DNA of 37,444 nt from Spirochaetota bacterium. GTDB lineage: Bacteria; Spirochaetota; UBA4802; UBA5368. A program made the translations under genes and the position numbers. Location: assembly GCA_025457965.1 (NCBI GenBank), contig JALOTJ010000027.1:1-37444 (forward strand), written 5' to 3'. Each line of letters starts with the position of its first letter. The first letter of the stretch is position 1. Shown in pieces: positions 24,773 through 32,179 of the stretch. The notes beneath the pieces were generated by a model, which was given only the letters and a program-made list of their open reading frames with translations, was not told where the DNA came from and did not search any database.

Positions 24773-25722
24773 CCGAGATCGAGCCGCGATGAGAGGCGCG
24801 CGCCCACCTGTGAAACCACGCTCGACGCCGCGTAGCTCGCTATTCTGCCCGCCTTCTCGAGAGAGAGCCCGCGGGAGAGGCCGTACAGCATGCCGGCCGC
24901 GTACATGTCGCCGGCCCCGTTCGTATTGACCACGGCGACTTTGAACGGCTCGACGCGGAACGACTCCGCTCCCGAGCGGATGAGGCTTCCCTTTTCCCCC
25001 AGCTTTACCACCGCGATTTCGCACATTGAGGCCATCACCTCGAGCGCCTTTTCACCGCTTCGGCCGGTGAACGCCGCCGCCTCGTCCTCGTTGGCATACA
25101 GGATGCCGGCGTAGTCCTTCGCGATCCGCTTGAATTCATCCAGGTTCCGCTCGACCAGCGACGGATCGGCCAGGTCGATCGACACCTTCACGCCGTTTCC
25201 GCGGGCGATTTCCATCGCGTGGAGCGTGGCCTGTTTCATGGAACCCTCCAGCATATAGCCCTCCACGTGGAGCGCGCGCGCCGCGCGGATCTCGTCCTCG
25301 ATTACGTCGTCACTCGCGAAATGGACCGCCGCCCCCAGGTGGGTCGCGAAGGTGCGTTCGGAGTCCGGGGTGATGAGCGTGATGGCATGGCCCGTCATGG
25401 CCTGGTGGCGCGCAAGCCGCATGGCGATACCAATACGCTCACTCTCGTCCTTATAAAAATCGCCGAATTCGTCGCTGCCTACCTTTCCCATAAAGACGGC
25501 CGAGCCTCCCAACGCCGCGACGCCGGCCATCGTATTGGCGGCGCTGCCGCCCGGAGTCTTCTCCAGCGGGTATCCGTCAAGCGCTTCGAGAATCGAGCGG
25601 CTCTGTGCCGCGTCCACAAGGCGCATGGTACCCTTCTTCAGCCCGAGGCGCTCGAGCGTCCCATCATCCACGCGGATGGTGAGGTCCATGAGCGCCGAAC
25701 CGATTCCGACAACATCAATCAT
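24757..25722 (-). CDS. PfkB-family carbohydrate/nucleoside kinase
   Basis: A 321-residue ribokinase-fold kinase, closest by eye to the adenosine kinase/ribokinase-like branch. The N-terminal IDVVGIGSALMDL and the substrate-side motif TPGGSAANTMAGVAALGG are present. The C-terminal PfkB signature reads NTNGAGDMYAAGMLYG; it keeps the anion-hole GAGD with its catalytic aspartate and departs from the common DTTGAGD at two positions. The start at 25722 is chosen because GGAGGAG lies just in front; an ATG 12 bases further up would put that ribosome-binding site inside the gene. Substrate unknown. The 3' end overlaps the transglycosylase gene tail to tail. Confidence 0.9.
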   Translation of the reverse strand: MIDVVGIGSALMDLTIRVDDGTLERLGLKKGTMRLVDAAQSRSILEALDGYPLEKTPGGSAANTMAGVAALGGSAVFMGKVGSDEFGDFYKDESERIGIAMRLARHQAMTGHAITLITPDSERTFATHLGAAVHFASDDVIEDEIRAARALHVEGYMLEGSMKQATLHAMEIARGNGVKVSIDLADPSLVERNLDEFKRIAKDYAGILYANEDEAAAFTGRSGEKALEVMASMCEIAVVKLGEKGSLIRSGAESFRVEPFKVAVVNTNGAGDMYAAGMLYGLSRGLSLEKAGRIASYAASSVVSQVGARLSSRLDLGQIGM

Positions 25723-25875
25723 GTGCTCCTCCATGACAATTCAATGAACAGGATCATTCGGCAGAATACGCCCCCGCCGGCCGGACCCGAGGGGTTTTAT
25801 AACAAACGCACGGATAATTCATAATTTCTTAAACACCCCGCCCTATGTTTCAACTGAAAAACCATGGAGGGGCCC

Positions 25876-27132
25876 ATGAATATCGTCATATTTACCGATA
25901 CATTTCTTCCCAAGATCGACGGCGTGGCGGTTTCGGTCGAGAACTTTTCGCGGATACTGTCGGCCCGCGGGCATAATTTCGTGATCTGCTGTCCCCGGTA
26001 CGGCGATGACGACCCGATGGAGCTGGGCGAGCGCGTAAAAATCGTACGCTTCAGTAATTTCTCTCTTCCATCGTATCCCGAAATCAAAGTGGTATTTCCG
26101 CTGTTCAGAAAGATCAGGCAGGCGATGACGATGTTCCCCGCGGACCTGGTCCATGTACAGTCACCCGGGCTTATGGGAATCTACGGCATCATCGCGGCCC
26201 GGTATTACGGGGTCCCTGCGATCGGCACCTATCACACCCTTGTCTCCGAACAGACCACCTATCTTTCGCCGGCGCGACTGCTGAAGATCGACCGGCTCAT
26301 TGCGTTCTACCGTTCGCTCCGGGGAACGAGCGATCGGGTGTCTCCCGCACGCAACACCAAAAAGACCCTGGCGCAGCGGGCCGTTCAGCGATCGTGCAAC
26401 TGGCTCTATGAGCGCGAGGACCTCATCATCAGCCCCAGCCACAGGATAAAAAGCGTCCTCGAGGAGCAGCATGTCACGACGCCGATCGAAGTGATCTCCA
26501 ACGGGATGGACCTGGGCGTGTTCCGGGGGAGCGTGAAGGAGCGCCCGTCAATGCCTCCGCGCCTTTTGCACGTCGGCCGTATCTCGTTTGAAAAGAACTG
26601 CGACGTGGTGTTGAACGCCTTTACCCGGATTCACCGCGAAATGCCGGGCGCCACACTCACCATCGTCGGAGACGGGCCCGCGCTCGAATCGCTGAAGGCC
26701 ATGACCGGGCACCTCGGACTCGCCGACCGGGTGGGGTTCACCGGATTTGTCCCGCGCGCGGAACTCCCGGACCTCTACCCGCGCTACGATCTCTTCCTTA
26801 CCGCTTCGACCATGGAGACCCAGGGGCTGGTGGTACTGGAGGCGATCGCCAGCGGCCTGCCCTGCGTGGGCGTGGACGCGTACGCGCTCCCCGAACTCAT
26901 TCACCACGGGAAAAATGGCTTCATCGCCCGCCCCTTCGATCCGGAAGAAATGGCACATCTTTCGCTCGACATCCTCGCTGATGCGTCCCGCTACCGGGCC
27001 TTCTCGGCGGAAGGATTGAGGATCGCGTCCGAACATGAAATCAACCGGTGCGCGACCCGCCTGGAAGGCGTGTATGCGCGTGAGTCCGCCCGGGCGGGTT
27101 CACGCATCGTCCGGATGGCCGAGGCCGTTTAG
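25876..27132 (+). CDS. GT4-family glycosyltransferase
   Basis: A 418-residue retaining glycosyltransferase of the GT-B fold. The N-terminal Rossmann domain opens with MNIVIFTDTFLPKIDGVAVS, typical of enzymes acting on membrane lipids such as diglucosyl-diacylglycerol or mannosyl transferases, and includes DLVHVQSPGLMG and IGTYHTL. The C-terminal domain (about 225 on) has LLHVGRISFEKN, IVGDGPALESL and the EX7E motif in ETQGLVVLEAIASGLPCVG. The start at 25876 follows GGAGG at good spacing, whereas the ATG at 25864 would place that site inside the gene. A peripheral membrane role in glycolipid synthesis is plausible from the N-terminal resemblance only. Confidence 0.9.
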   Translation: MNIVIFTDTFLPKIDGVAVSVENFSRILSARGHNFVICCPRYGDDDPMELGERVKIVRFSNFSLPSYPEIKVVFPLFRKIRQAMTMFPADLVHVQSPGLMGIYGIIAARYYGVPAIGTYHTLVSEQTTYLSPARLLKIDRLIAFYRSLRGTSDRVSPARNTKKTLAQRAVQRSCNWLYEREDLIISPSHRIKSVLEEQHVTTPIEVISNGMDLGVFRGSVKERPSMPPRLLHVGRISFEKNCDVVLNAFTRIHREMPGATLTIVGDGPALESLKAMTGHLGLADRVGFTGFVPRAELPDLYPRYDLFLTASTMETQGLVVLEAIASGLPCVGVDAYALPELIHHGKNGFIARPFDPEEMAHLSLDILADASRYRAFSAEGLRIASEHEINRCATRLEGVYARESARAGSRIVRMAEAV

Positions 27133-27171
27133 GCCGTCATCCCGGCGCGACGCCCATCCTTAAAAATCTGC

Positions 27172-27200
27172 TTGCCCGGACCGCGCTTCCGGTTTATGGT
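27172..27200 (+). promoter_or_regulatory. Possible promoter of the VOC-family gene
   Basis: TTGCCC (27172-27177) and TATGGT (27195-27200) with a 17-base spacer; each keeps four of six consensus bases. The leader to the ATG at 27264 would be about 57 bases. Confidence 0.35.
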
Positions 27201-27263
27201 CGCGCTATAAACAGGCTGGCGCAGTTTGCCGCCCCGTTAGCAAATATTCCCGGCAGGGATCCC

Positions 27264-27839
27264 ATGATCTCACGAATCGACCACGTTTCCATCGCGGTGC
27301 GCGATTATGAAAAGGCCATGCGGTTTTTCCGCGACGTGCTCGGCGTCGTGCAGGGCGCCGCGGCCGAGGACCCCGGCATGAAGTACGTCTGGAGGATATT
27401 CTCGCTCGGCGACCTCACCAGGCTCGAGATACTAAACCCGACCGGCGAGGGGAGTTTTCTGGACGGCTTCCTGAAAAACCGCGATGGAGGCGTTCATCAC
27501 CTGACGCTCCAGACCCTCGACATCCAGAAGGCCCGCGAAGTACTGGAGGACAACGCCATCCCCTACTTCGGCTACAACGAATATCCCGGCGGTGTATGGA
27601 AGGAGCTCTTTATCCACCCGCGCGACGCGTTCGGCGTGCTCATCCAGATCGCCGAGTTCACCCCCGACGACTGGCTGGCCGATTCGATGAAGTTCCCGAA
27701 AGGACGCCGCTGGTCGGTCGAGAAGAACGGCAGCTCCGTATCGCTGAGCTTCGCCCATCCCGGAGGGGGAAAGGCCACGGTGGAGCTTTCAGCGGCCGAG
27801 GCAAAGCGCCTCGCCGAGGACCTGGCGAAGGCACGCTGA
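27264..27839 (+). CDS. VOC-superfamily protein, methylmalonyl-CoA epimerase/glyoxalase-like
   Basis: A 191-residue protein. Residues 1-135 form the paired beta-alpha-beta-beta-beta metal-binding fold. Likely metal ligands are His7 (SRIDHVSIAV), Glu55 (LTRLEILNP), His78 or His79 (GGVHHLTLQT) and Glu131 (VLIQIAEF), the order seen in methylmalonyl-CoA epimerase, though that enzyme usually has Gln at the second position. The overall sequence (IDHVSIAVRDYEKAMRFFRD, then GGVHHLTL) strongly resembles epimerases. A C-terminal tail of about 55 residues (SVEKNGSSVSLSFAHP onward) is not part of that fold. No mutase or carboxylase genes accompany it here, so the substrate is uncertain. Confidence 0.8.
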   Translation: MISRIDHVSIAVRDYEKAMRFFRDVLGVVQGAAAEDPGMKYVWRIFSLGDLTRLEILNPTGEGSFLDGFLKNRDGGVHHLTLQTLDIQKAREVLEDNAIPYFGYNEYPGGVWKELFIHPRDAFGVLIQIAEFTPDDWLADSMKFPKGRRWSVEKNGSSVSLSFAHPGGGKATVELSAAEAKRLAEDLAKAR

Positions 27840-27873
27840 GCCCGCGGTGCCGCAGACATGAACCGGTAAATTC

Positions 27874-28452
27874 TCAGGAATTCTTTTTCGTGCGTTTTTT
27901 GCGCACCGAAAAGCCGAAGGCACCGAGCGGCTTCGTCACCGCGCAGTAATGCCCGTGATTATAGCAGAGCAGCCCCGCCCTCTCGAGGTGAAACTTGCCC
28001 TTGGAGTCGATCAGCGATTCCTCGGCGTGCACCGCCAGCACCTCGGCAAGGAAGAGATGGTGGCTTCCCAGGGGCATCACCTCTTTTACCCGGCACTCGA
28101 TACAGACCGGGCATTCGGCGATAAGCGGCGCCTCGACGTGCCGGCCGGGCCCTGGCGAGAGCTTCGCCGCCGCGAACTTGTCGATATGCGCGCCGGATTT
28201 CACGCCGCAGAGGTCCACGGCACGGGCAAGCTCCGCCGTGGGCAGGTTGACGACGAACCCGCCCGATTCCTTTATCAACCGGTACGAATGACGTTCGGGA
28301 CGCAGCGAGATCGAGAGCATCGCCGGCTCGGTGCAGACGGTCCCCGCCCACGATACGGTAAGCACGTTTTCCTCGCCCCGGTAATGCGAGCTCACCAGCA
28401 CGGCCGGTACGGGATACAGCATGGTCCCCGGCTTCCAGACGACTTTCGACAT
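27874..28452 (-). CDS. Flavin reductase-like (FMN-binding split barrel) protein
   Basis: A 192-residue protein of the flavin reductase domain family (DIM6/NTAB type). MLYPVPAVLVSSHYRG, then NVLTVSWAGTVCTEPAMLSISLRPERHSY and GFVVNLPTAELARAVDLCG mark the FMN-binding split barrel. SGAHIDKFAAAKL and IECPVCIECRV-like segments with three cysteines (about residues 118-123) are typical of anaerobe members that act as FMN-dependent electron carriers or reductases. The basic tail (SVRKKRTKKNS) is unusual. The start at 28452 follows AGGAGG at ideal spacing; the longer upstream frame has no support. It converges with the VOC gene with a 34-base gap and no clear terminator. Confidence 0.87.
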   Translation of the reverse strand: MSKVVWKPGTMLYPVPAVLVSSHYRGEENVLTVSWAGTVCTEPAMLSISLRPERHSYRLIKESGGFVVNLPTAELARAVDLCGVKSGAHIDKFAAAKLSPGPGRHVEAPLIAECPVCIECRVKEVMPLGSHHLFLAEVLAVHAEESLIDSKGKFHLERAGLLCYNHGHYCAVTKPLGAFGFSVRKKRTKKNS

Positions 28453-28821
28453 AAATCCTCCTATCGATGAGCGGCTTAAACCGGGAGCAGGAGATAGACG
28501 GCCATTTATTCCAAGGACGCCGCTCTTCGAATTGCTCCCCGCGAAAGAAATTCCCGAAAATTCAGAAAACCGATGGTCCGCCGGAAGGCCCCGGTGAAGC
28601 AAGTATAAAACCGGTCAAATAACTATATATGGTTCATCGGAATAATCCCGGGGGATGATATTCTTTATTGACAAATGGCATAATTAATTGCATTGCAACA
28701 ATATCTATGCTTTGTCGCATCTCGTTTCGACGTCCGGTATCATCCGCCGCGGGCCGGAAACCCGTAGACCCCCCCGCGACGTATCAATCACCCTGCAACG
28801 CAGCGGCAGAAGGAGTCACCA
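28453..28821. other. Non-coding region between flavin reductase and chemoreceptor genes
   Basis: A 369-base gap with no gene. At 28660-28700 it becomes strongly AT-rich. TGGCATAAT (28676-28684) is a possible extended -10 element reading toward the chemoreceptor, and TTGACA (28668-28673) lies just before it but at the wrong distance to pair with it. The leader to 28822 would be about 130 bases. A Shine-Dalgarno AGGAG lies 6 bases before the chemoreceptor ATG. No flagellar sigma-28 type promoter was found. Confidence 0.35.
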
Positions 28822-30378
28822 ATGCCATCGAATAAGCCTTCCAATACCGCGACAACCGACATTCAGCATTCCGAGTTATTCACCCGGCTCATGCAGAATA
28901 ACCACCGACGCCTTTTTTTATCGACAATATTCATCATCGGAATAGCCAATGTCGCGGCCGTGGCGATCAAGCTGACGGGAATCGGCTCCCAGTATCTCAC
29001 CTATGAAACCATCGCCATCGAGCTTGCGTCGCTCTTCGTGATTCTGACGATCACATGGCTTCTCATCCGTCTATTCAAGGCAAAGACCGTGTCGATGTAC
29101 CTGGCCATTACCGGGATAGCACTGAGTTTCGGGGTCTTCCAGTATATGATCTATGGATCGAAGGAGCTTTTCGCGGTTAACTATATTTTACTCGCGCTAA
29201 GCGTGTTCTATTTCAACGCGCGCGTCCCGGTGTTATCCCTGGTCCTTATCCTCATCTCGCAGACAACGCTGTTCGTCATCCGTCCCGAACTGCTTCCAGG
29301 CGGCCCGGCCTCCAGCCTCGCCATCAGATACATCATCTATATTGTGCTCGGGTTCGTTTCCTCGCTCGGCGCGCGCGCCACCCGCGACCTGATGATGCTC
29401 TCCATTCAGAAGACCGATGAGGCGCACGAAAGCCTCGAGGCGATCCGCAGAATGGCCGGCACCGTGGACCGCTCGGTCGGCATGCTGTCGGAGGAGTCGC
29501 GCGCCCAGGACAACGTCGTTTCCGGAATCCACCAGCGGACACAGACCCAGGCCGCCTCCCTCGAGGAGATCTCGGCCTCGATAGAAGAGCTGTCGAGCAA
29601 CGCCGAGGCAATCACCAATACGGCGCGCACCCTCGTTGAGGAGATGGGCATCACCTCCGAATCGATCAGCGATCTTCAGAAGGTGTACGATAAGATACAG
29701 ACCGGCTCGTCGACCATCATCACCACCATCAACAACGTCAAGAGCTATTCGCGCGACTCATTTGGAAGGATGGAGAACACGCTGGGGAAATTCCGCGTCC
29801 TCGAGGAGCGGGGCGCAAACATGGCGAACTTCATCCAGGTCATCAACGAAATCGCCGACAGGGTCAACCTCCTCGCCCTCAACGCGTCGATCGAGGCCGC
29901 CCGTGCCGGCGAGCACGGCCGCGGTTTCGCAGTGGTCGCCAACGAGGTGTCAAAGCTCGCCGACGCCACGTCGCAGAACTCCAGCGAGATCGAAAAGCTG
30001 ATAAGGGAGAACAGGGACCTTATCAACAGCAGCCGCGTTTCGCTGGAAGAGTCCGCCGGGATGCTCGAACGCCTCAACAACGCGATTACTGAAATCAGCC
30101 GCGAGATCACCGAGGTCGGCGGCCTGCTCTCCGACATCGGCCATACGGTAAAGATAATCACCAGCCTCAACAATCGCATATCGGTGACCAGCCATTCGAT
30201 CGAGTCGTCGATAAGTGAACAGCAGTCGGCCACCATGGAATCCAACAAGACACTCCTGTTCATCTCGGAGAGCGCACAGGAGGTGGTGAACTTCGCATCG
30301 AGGATTTCCGATTCGTCCGCGACGATACGAAAACTTTCCGAGGAACTCGGCGCGATGACCAGGGGCATGACCTCCTGA
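28822..30378 (+). CDS. Methyl-accepting chemotaxis protein with polytopic N-terminal sensor
   Basis: A 518-residue chemoreceptor. Instead of the usual two helices flanking a periplasmic domain, the N-terminus (about 28-195) has about six hydrophobic segments (for example [54 protein letters not shown] and [15 protein letters not shown]), so sensing probably occurs within or at the membrane. No HAMP domain is evident. The cytoplasmic coiled coil (about 215-518) contains the highly conserved signalling tip [20 protein letters not shown] (342-361) followed by [20 protein letters not shown], which binds CheA and CheW. Likely methylation regions flank it ([15 protein letters not shown] and similar). 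Its presence shows the organism is motile. AGGAG 6 bases upstream supports the start. Confidence 0.94.
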   Translation: MPSNKPSNTATTDIQHSELFTRLMQNNHRRLFLSTIFIIGIANVAAVAIKLTGIGSQYLTYETIAIELASLFVILTITWLLIRLFKAKTVSMYLAITGIALSFGVFQYMIYGSKELFAVNYILLALSVFYFNARVPVLSLVLILISQTTLFVIRPELLPGGPASSLAIRYIIYIVLGFVSSLGARATRDLMMLSIQKTDEAHESLEAIRRMAGTVDRSVGMLSEESRAQDNVVSGIHQRTQTQAASLEEISASIEELSSNAEAITNTARTLVEEMGITSESISDLQKVYDKIQTGSSTIITTINNVKSYSRDSFGRMENTLGKFRVLEERGANMANFIQVINEIADRVNLLALNASIEAARAGEHGRGFAVVANEVSKLADATSQNSSEIEKLIRENRDLINSSRVSLEESAGMLERLNNAITEISREITEVGGLLSDIGHTVKIITSLNNRISVTSHSIESSISEQQSATMESNKTLLFISESAQEVVNFASRISDSSATIRKLSEELGAMTRGMTS

Positions 30379-30383
30379 TCGCG

Positions 30384-31202
30384 TCAACCGAGCGATATCG
30401 TCTCGAAGCTCATGGCGAGCAGGTCGATCATCAGCACGCGCCGGCGCAGTTCGCTTTCAATCCCGAGAATGATCTTGCACGCTTCGGCGGTCTCGAGGCT
30501 CGCCACGACCGCGGGCGTGAACGCCGGGTTGCCAAGCCGTTCCTCGACCCCCCGCTCGCCCTTATAACCGGCATAGAGCTCCTCGAGCGTAGACTCCCCC
30601 GGGTACTGGACCGCGACCTGGCCGAACCAGCCCGCGATCGAGCCGTGCACCAGCGGGATACCGAGCCTGGTACACGCAGCGGCGAGTTCTCGTCGCACCG
30701 GTACGGAATCGAGCGCGTCGACCACGACCGCCGATCCCAAAAGCTGGCGCTCCGCGGAGTCCGCGGTGAAGCGCTCGTACAGGGGCACGATCTTCACCGC
30801 GGGGTTGACCAGCGCAATACGCGCCGCGGCCGATGCGACCTTCGGTCTACCGAGCGACGGTTCGTCGGAGAAAAGCTGGCGGTTGAGGTTGTGCTCCTCG
30901 AAGACGTCCGGATCGATCGCGGTGATGCGCCCGACACCCAGCCGGGCAAGCTCCTCCACCACATAGCCCCCCAGCCCGCCGCATCCGATGACGGCGGCCG
31001 TGCTGTCCAGAAGCTTCAACTGCTGTTCGATCGAAATGGTGGCGCCGTTGCGGCGGTAGCGCTCGGGAACGATCCCCGCCTCGAGCGCCGCGCGCTCGGC
31101 CGAGGCCGGATCGATGCCCGCCGAAGCGGCAATCCGGCGCAGCTCCACGGCCCGCACGAAGCCCTCGCGGGCGGCTTTCTTCAGTTCGTTATGAATATCC
31201 AT
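30384..31202 (-). CDS. moeB: MoeB/ThiF/HesA-family adenylyltransferase (E1-like), non-canonical, Cys-poor
   Basis: E1-like enzymes adenylate the C-terminal Gly-Gly of MoaD/ThiS-type sulfur carriers. The 272-residue protein has a ~65-residue helical N-terminal extension ending GIVPERYRRNGATISIEQQ, the nucleotide-binding GCGGLGG (73-79), DPDVFEEHNLNRQLF (97-111), and KVASAAARIALVNPAVKIVP. The CxxC zinc pairs and the active-site cysteine of typical MoeB/ThiF are absent: the region reads YPGESTLEELY where they carry a P-C-x-x-C type site. Adenylation alone, as in MoeB acting on MoaD, would not need them. ATG at 31202 overlaps the TGA of the moaD reading frame by one base with GGAGGG just before it, so the two genes are translationally coupled. 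The role inferred is activation of a MoaD-like carrier for tungstopterin synthesis. Confidence 0.85.
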   Translation of the reverse strand: MDIHNELKKAAREGFVRAVELRRIAASAGIDPASAERAALEAGIVPERYRRNGATISIEQQLKLLDSTAAVIGCGGLGGYVVEELARLGVGRITAIDPDVFEEHNLNRQLFSDEPSLGRPKVASAAARIALVNPAVKIVPLYERFTADSAERQLLGSAVVVDALDSVPVRRELAAACTRLGIPLVHGSIAGWFGQVAVQYPGESTLEELYAGYKGERGVEERLGNPAFTPAVVASLETAEACKIILGIESELRRRVLMIDLLAMSFETISLG

Positions 31203-31440
31203 CACCCTCCCCCCACGGGCGGAAAGAGCGCGAGCGTCTCGCCGTCGCCGAGGACGCGGTCCATTTCGTGGTGCCGATGCTCAATCAGTATAGTATAAGC
31301 GACACTTCCTTTTCGGGAATTTCAAGAATGCGCACCACATCGGCGACCGTTGCGCCGGGGAAAAAACTCATGGTCCTGATGTCGAACCTGCCCTCCCGCA
31401 ACGTGGCGAAGAGTTTGACTGTTACCGTAATATCGTTCAT
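31202..31440 (-). pseudogene. moaD: MoaD/ThiS-type sulfur carrier gene interrupted by a 5-bp tandem duplication (frameshift)
   Basis: From the ATG at 31440 the frame reads MNDITVTVKLFATLREGRF, then a MoaD-like centre ending EVSLIL, and stops at once (Y, stop). The next frame continues without break as IEHRHHEMDRVLGDGETLAL and ends FPPVGGG, the classic MoaD C-terminus whose terminal Gly-Gly is thiocarboxylated. The break coincides with ATACT repeated twice on the minus strand (plus-strand 31287-31291 and 31292-31296). Removing one copy gives an uninterrupted 77-residue MoaD whose TGA overlaps the moeB start. So either the gene is freshly mutated or slippage-switched, or the sequence carries an error. 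It lies 47 bases after the preceding gene in the same operon. Confidence 0.85.
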
Positions 31441-31487
31441 TACCGTCCGGCTCCATACGGAGATGTCAGCAGGACAACGGCATCTGA

Positions 31488-32075
31488 TCAGGAACCGGCG
31501 AGAGTTTCAACGACAATACGCACGTCCCCCGCGTATTCCGAAGACGAGTCGGCTTCAAGAAAACCGTCCCGGACGAGGCCGGCGAGCGCTCCTTTCAGCG
31601 AATCCACGCGCACAAAAACCCCCGCCTGAAGCAGCGATGGGCCGATCTCCTCGAGGATCATGTTGAAAAGTTTGAGTCGTATCCTGCCCCTGTTCAACGC
31701 CGGCCGGTTTTCGTCGGCGCGGTAGCTTATGGTATCGCGCATTGCCGCGTAATAACCGCCGCGGCGCATCGTCGCGCCCACCACCCCCGGCATGGCCGCC
31801 GAGAGGGCGAGCACCGATCCATCGCCGACTATCGAGGTGTCGAGATCGTCCACGGGTCTGCCGTTCAGGAAAATGGTGCTGATTCGCTCCTCCACATACC
31901 GTTCGTCGATCCCCAGGGACGCGCAGAGAAAATCACGTACGCTTATTCCCGTGTCGGTTTCCACCGATACCCCCTCCTGGAATAGCGGAAAGAAGCGGGG
32001 AAGCTCCTTCGAATCGACGGAAATACGTATGGTTTTTTCTTCGAAACCACGTCCTCTCGTTTCCTTCGCGTCCAT
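31488..32075 (-). CDS. AOR-cluster protein with MoaD/ThiS-like beta-grasp region and internal Gly-Gly
   Basis: A 195-residue protein I do not recognise by name. Residues 15-107 have the order expected of a ubiquitin-like sulfur carrier: a first strand (KTIRISV), a helix (ISVRDFLCASLGI), strand plus NG turn (STIFLNGRPVDDLDTSI), DGSVLALSAAMPG, and then GATMRRGG with Gly106-Gly107. In MoaD and ThiS that diglycine is the C-terminus; here an 88-residue tail follows (YYAAMRDTISYRADENRP and onward) containing a helical LKLFNMILEEIGPSLLQ. The start at 32075 has AGGA about 7 bases upstream. It stands between the AOR gene (separated by a terminator and a new promoter) and moaD-moeB, so a role in tungsten-cofactor assembly or as a chaperone/partner of the AOR is inferred. 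Confidence 0.75.
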   Translation of the reverse strand: MDAKETRGRGFEEKTIRISVDSKELPRFFPLFQEGVSVETDTGISVRDFLCASLGIDERYVEERISTIFLNGRPVDDLDTSIVGDGSVLALSAAMPGVVGATMRRGGYYAAMRDTISYRADENRPALNRGRIRLKLFNMILEEIGPSLLQAGVFVRVDSLKGALAGLVRDGFLEADSSSEYAGDVRIVVETLAGS

Positions 32076-32102
32076 CAGATCCTGACCTCCCTGCCGGCTC
32101 AC

Positions 32103-32132
32103 AGTATAGCCCGAAAATGCCTCTCCTGAAAA
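32103..32132 (-). promoter_or_regulatory. Possible promoter of the MoaD-like/moaD/moeB operon
   Basis: On the minus strand TTTTCA (32132-32127), inside the T-tract of the AOR terminator, is followed after 18 bases by TATACT (32108-32103), five of six -10 consensus bases. It lies 27 bases before the start codon at 32075. It would let the accessory genes be expressed independently of AOR. Confidence 0.45.
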
Positions 32133-32160
32133 AAAAGGGAGAGGCCTCACGGCCCCTCCC
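32129..32160 (-). terminator. Rho-independent terminator of the AOR gene
   Basis: On the minus strand a 10-bp stem (32160-32151 with 32146-32137, one G-U pair) is closed by a GTGA tetraloop of the stable GNRA class and followed by eight T (32136-32129). It begins 19 bases after the AOR stop codon. This is the clearest terminator in the window. Confidence 0.93.
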
Positions 32161-32179
32161 TTTCCGGTTATATCCGGCC

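Noticed and set aside
28676-28692. Sigma-54-like TGGCA...TTGCA element before the chemoreceptor
   Set aside because: The distance between the GG and GC elements is 13 rather than the strictly required 12 bases, and no enhancer-like site was noticed.
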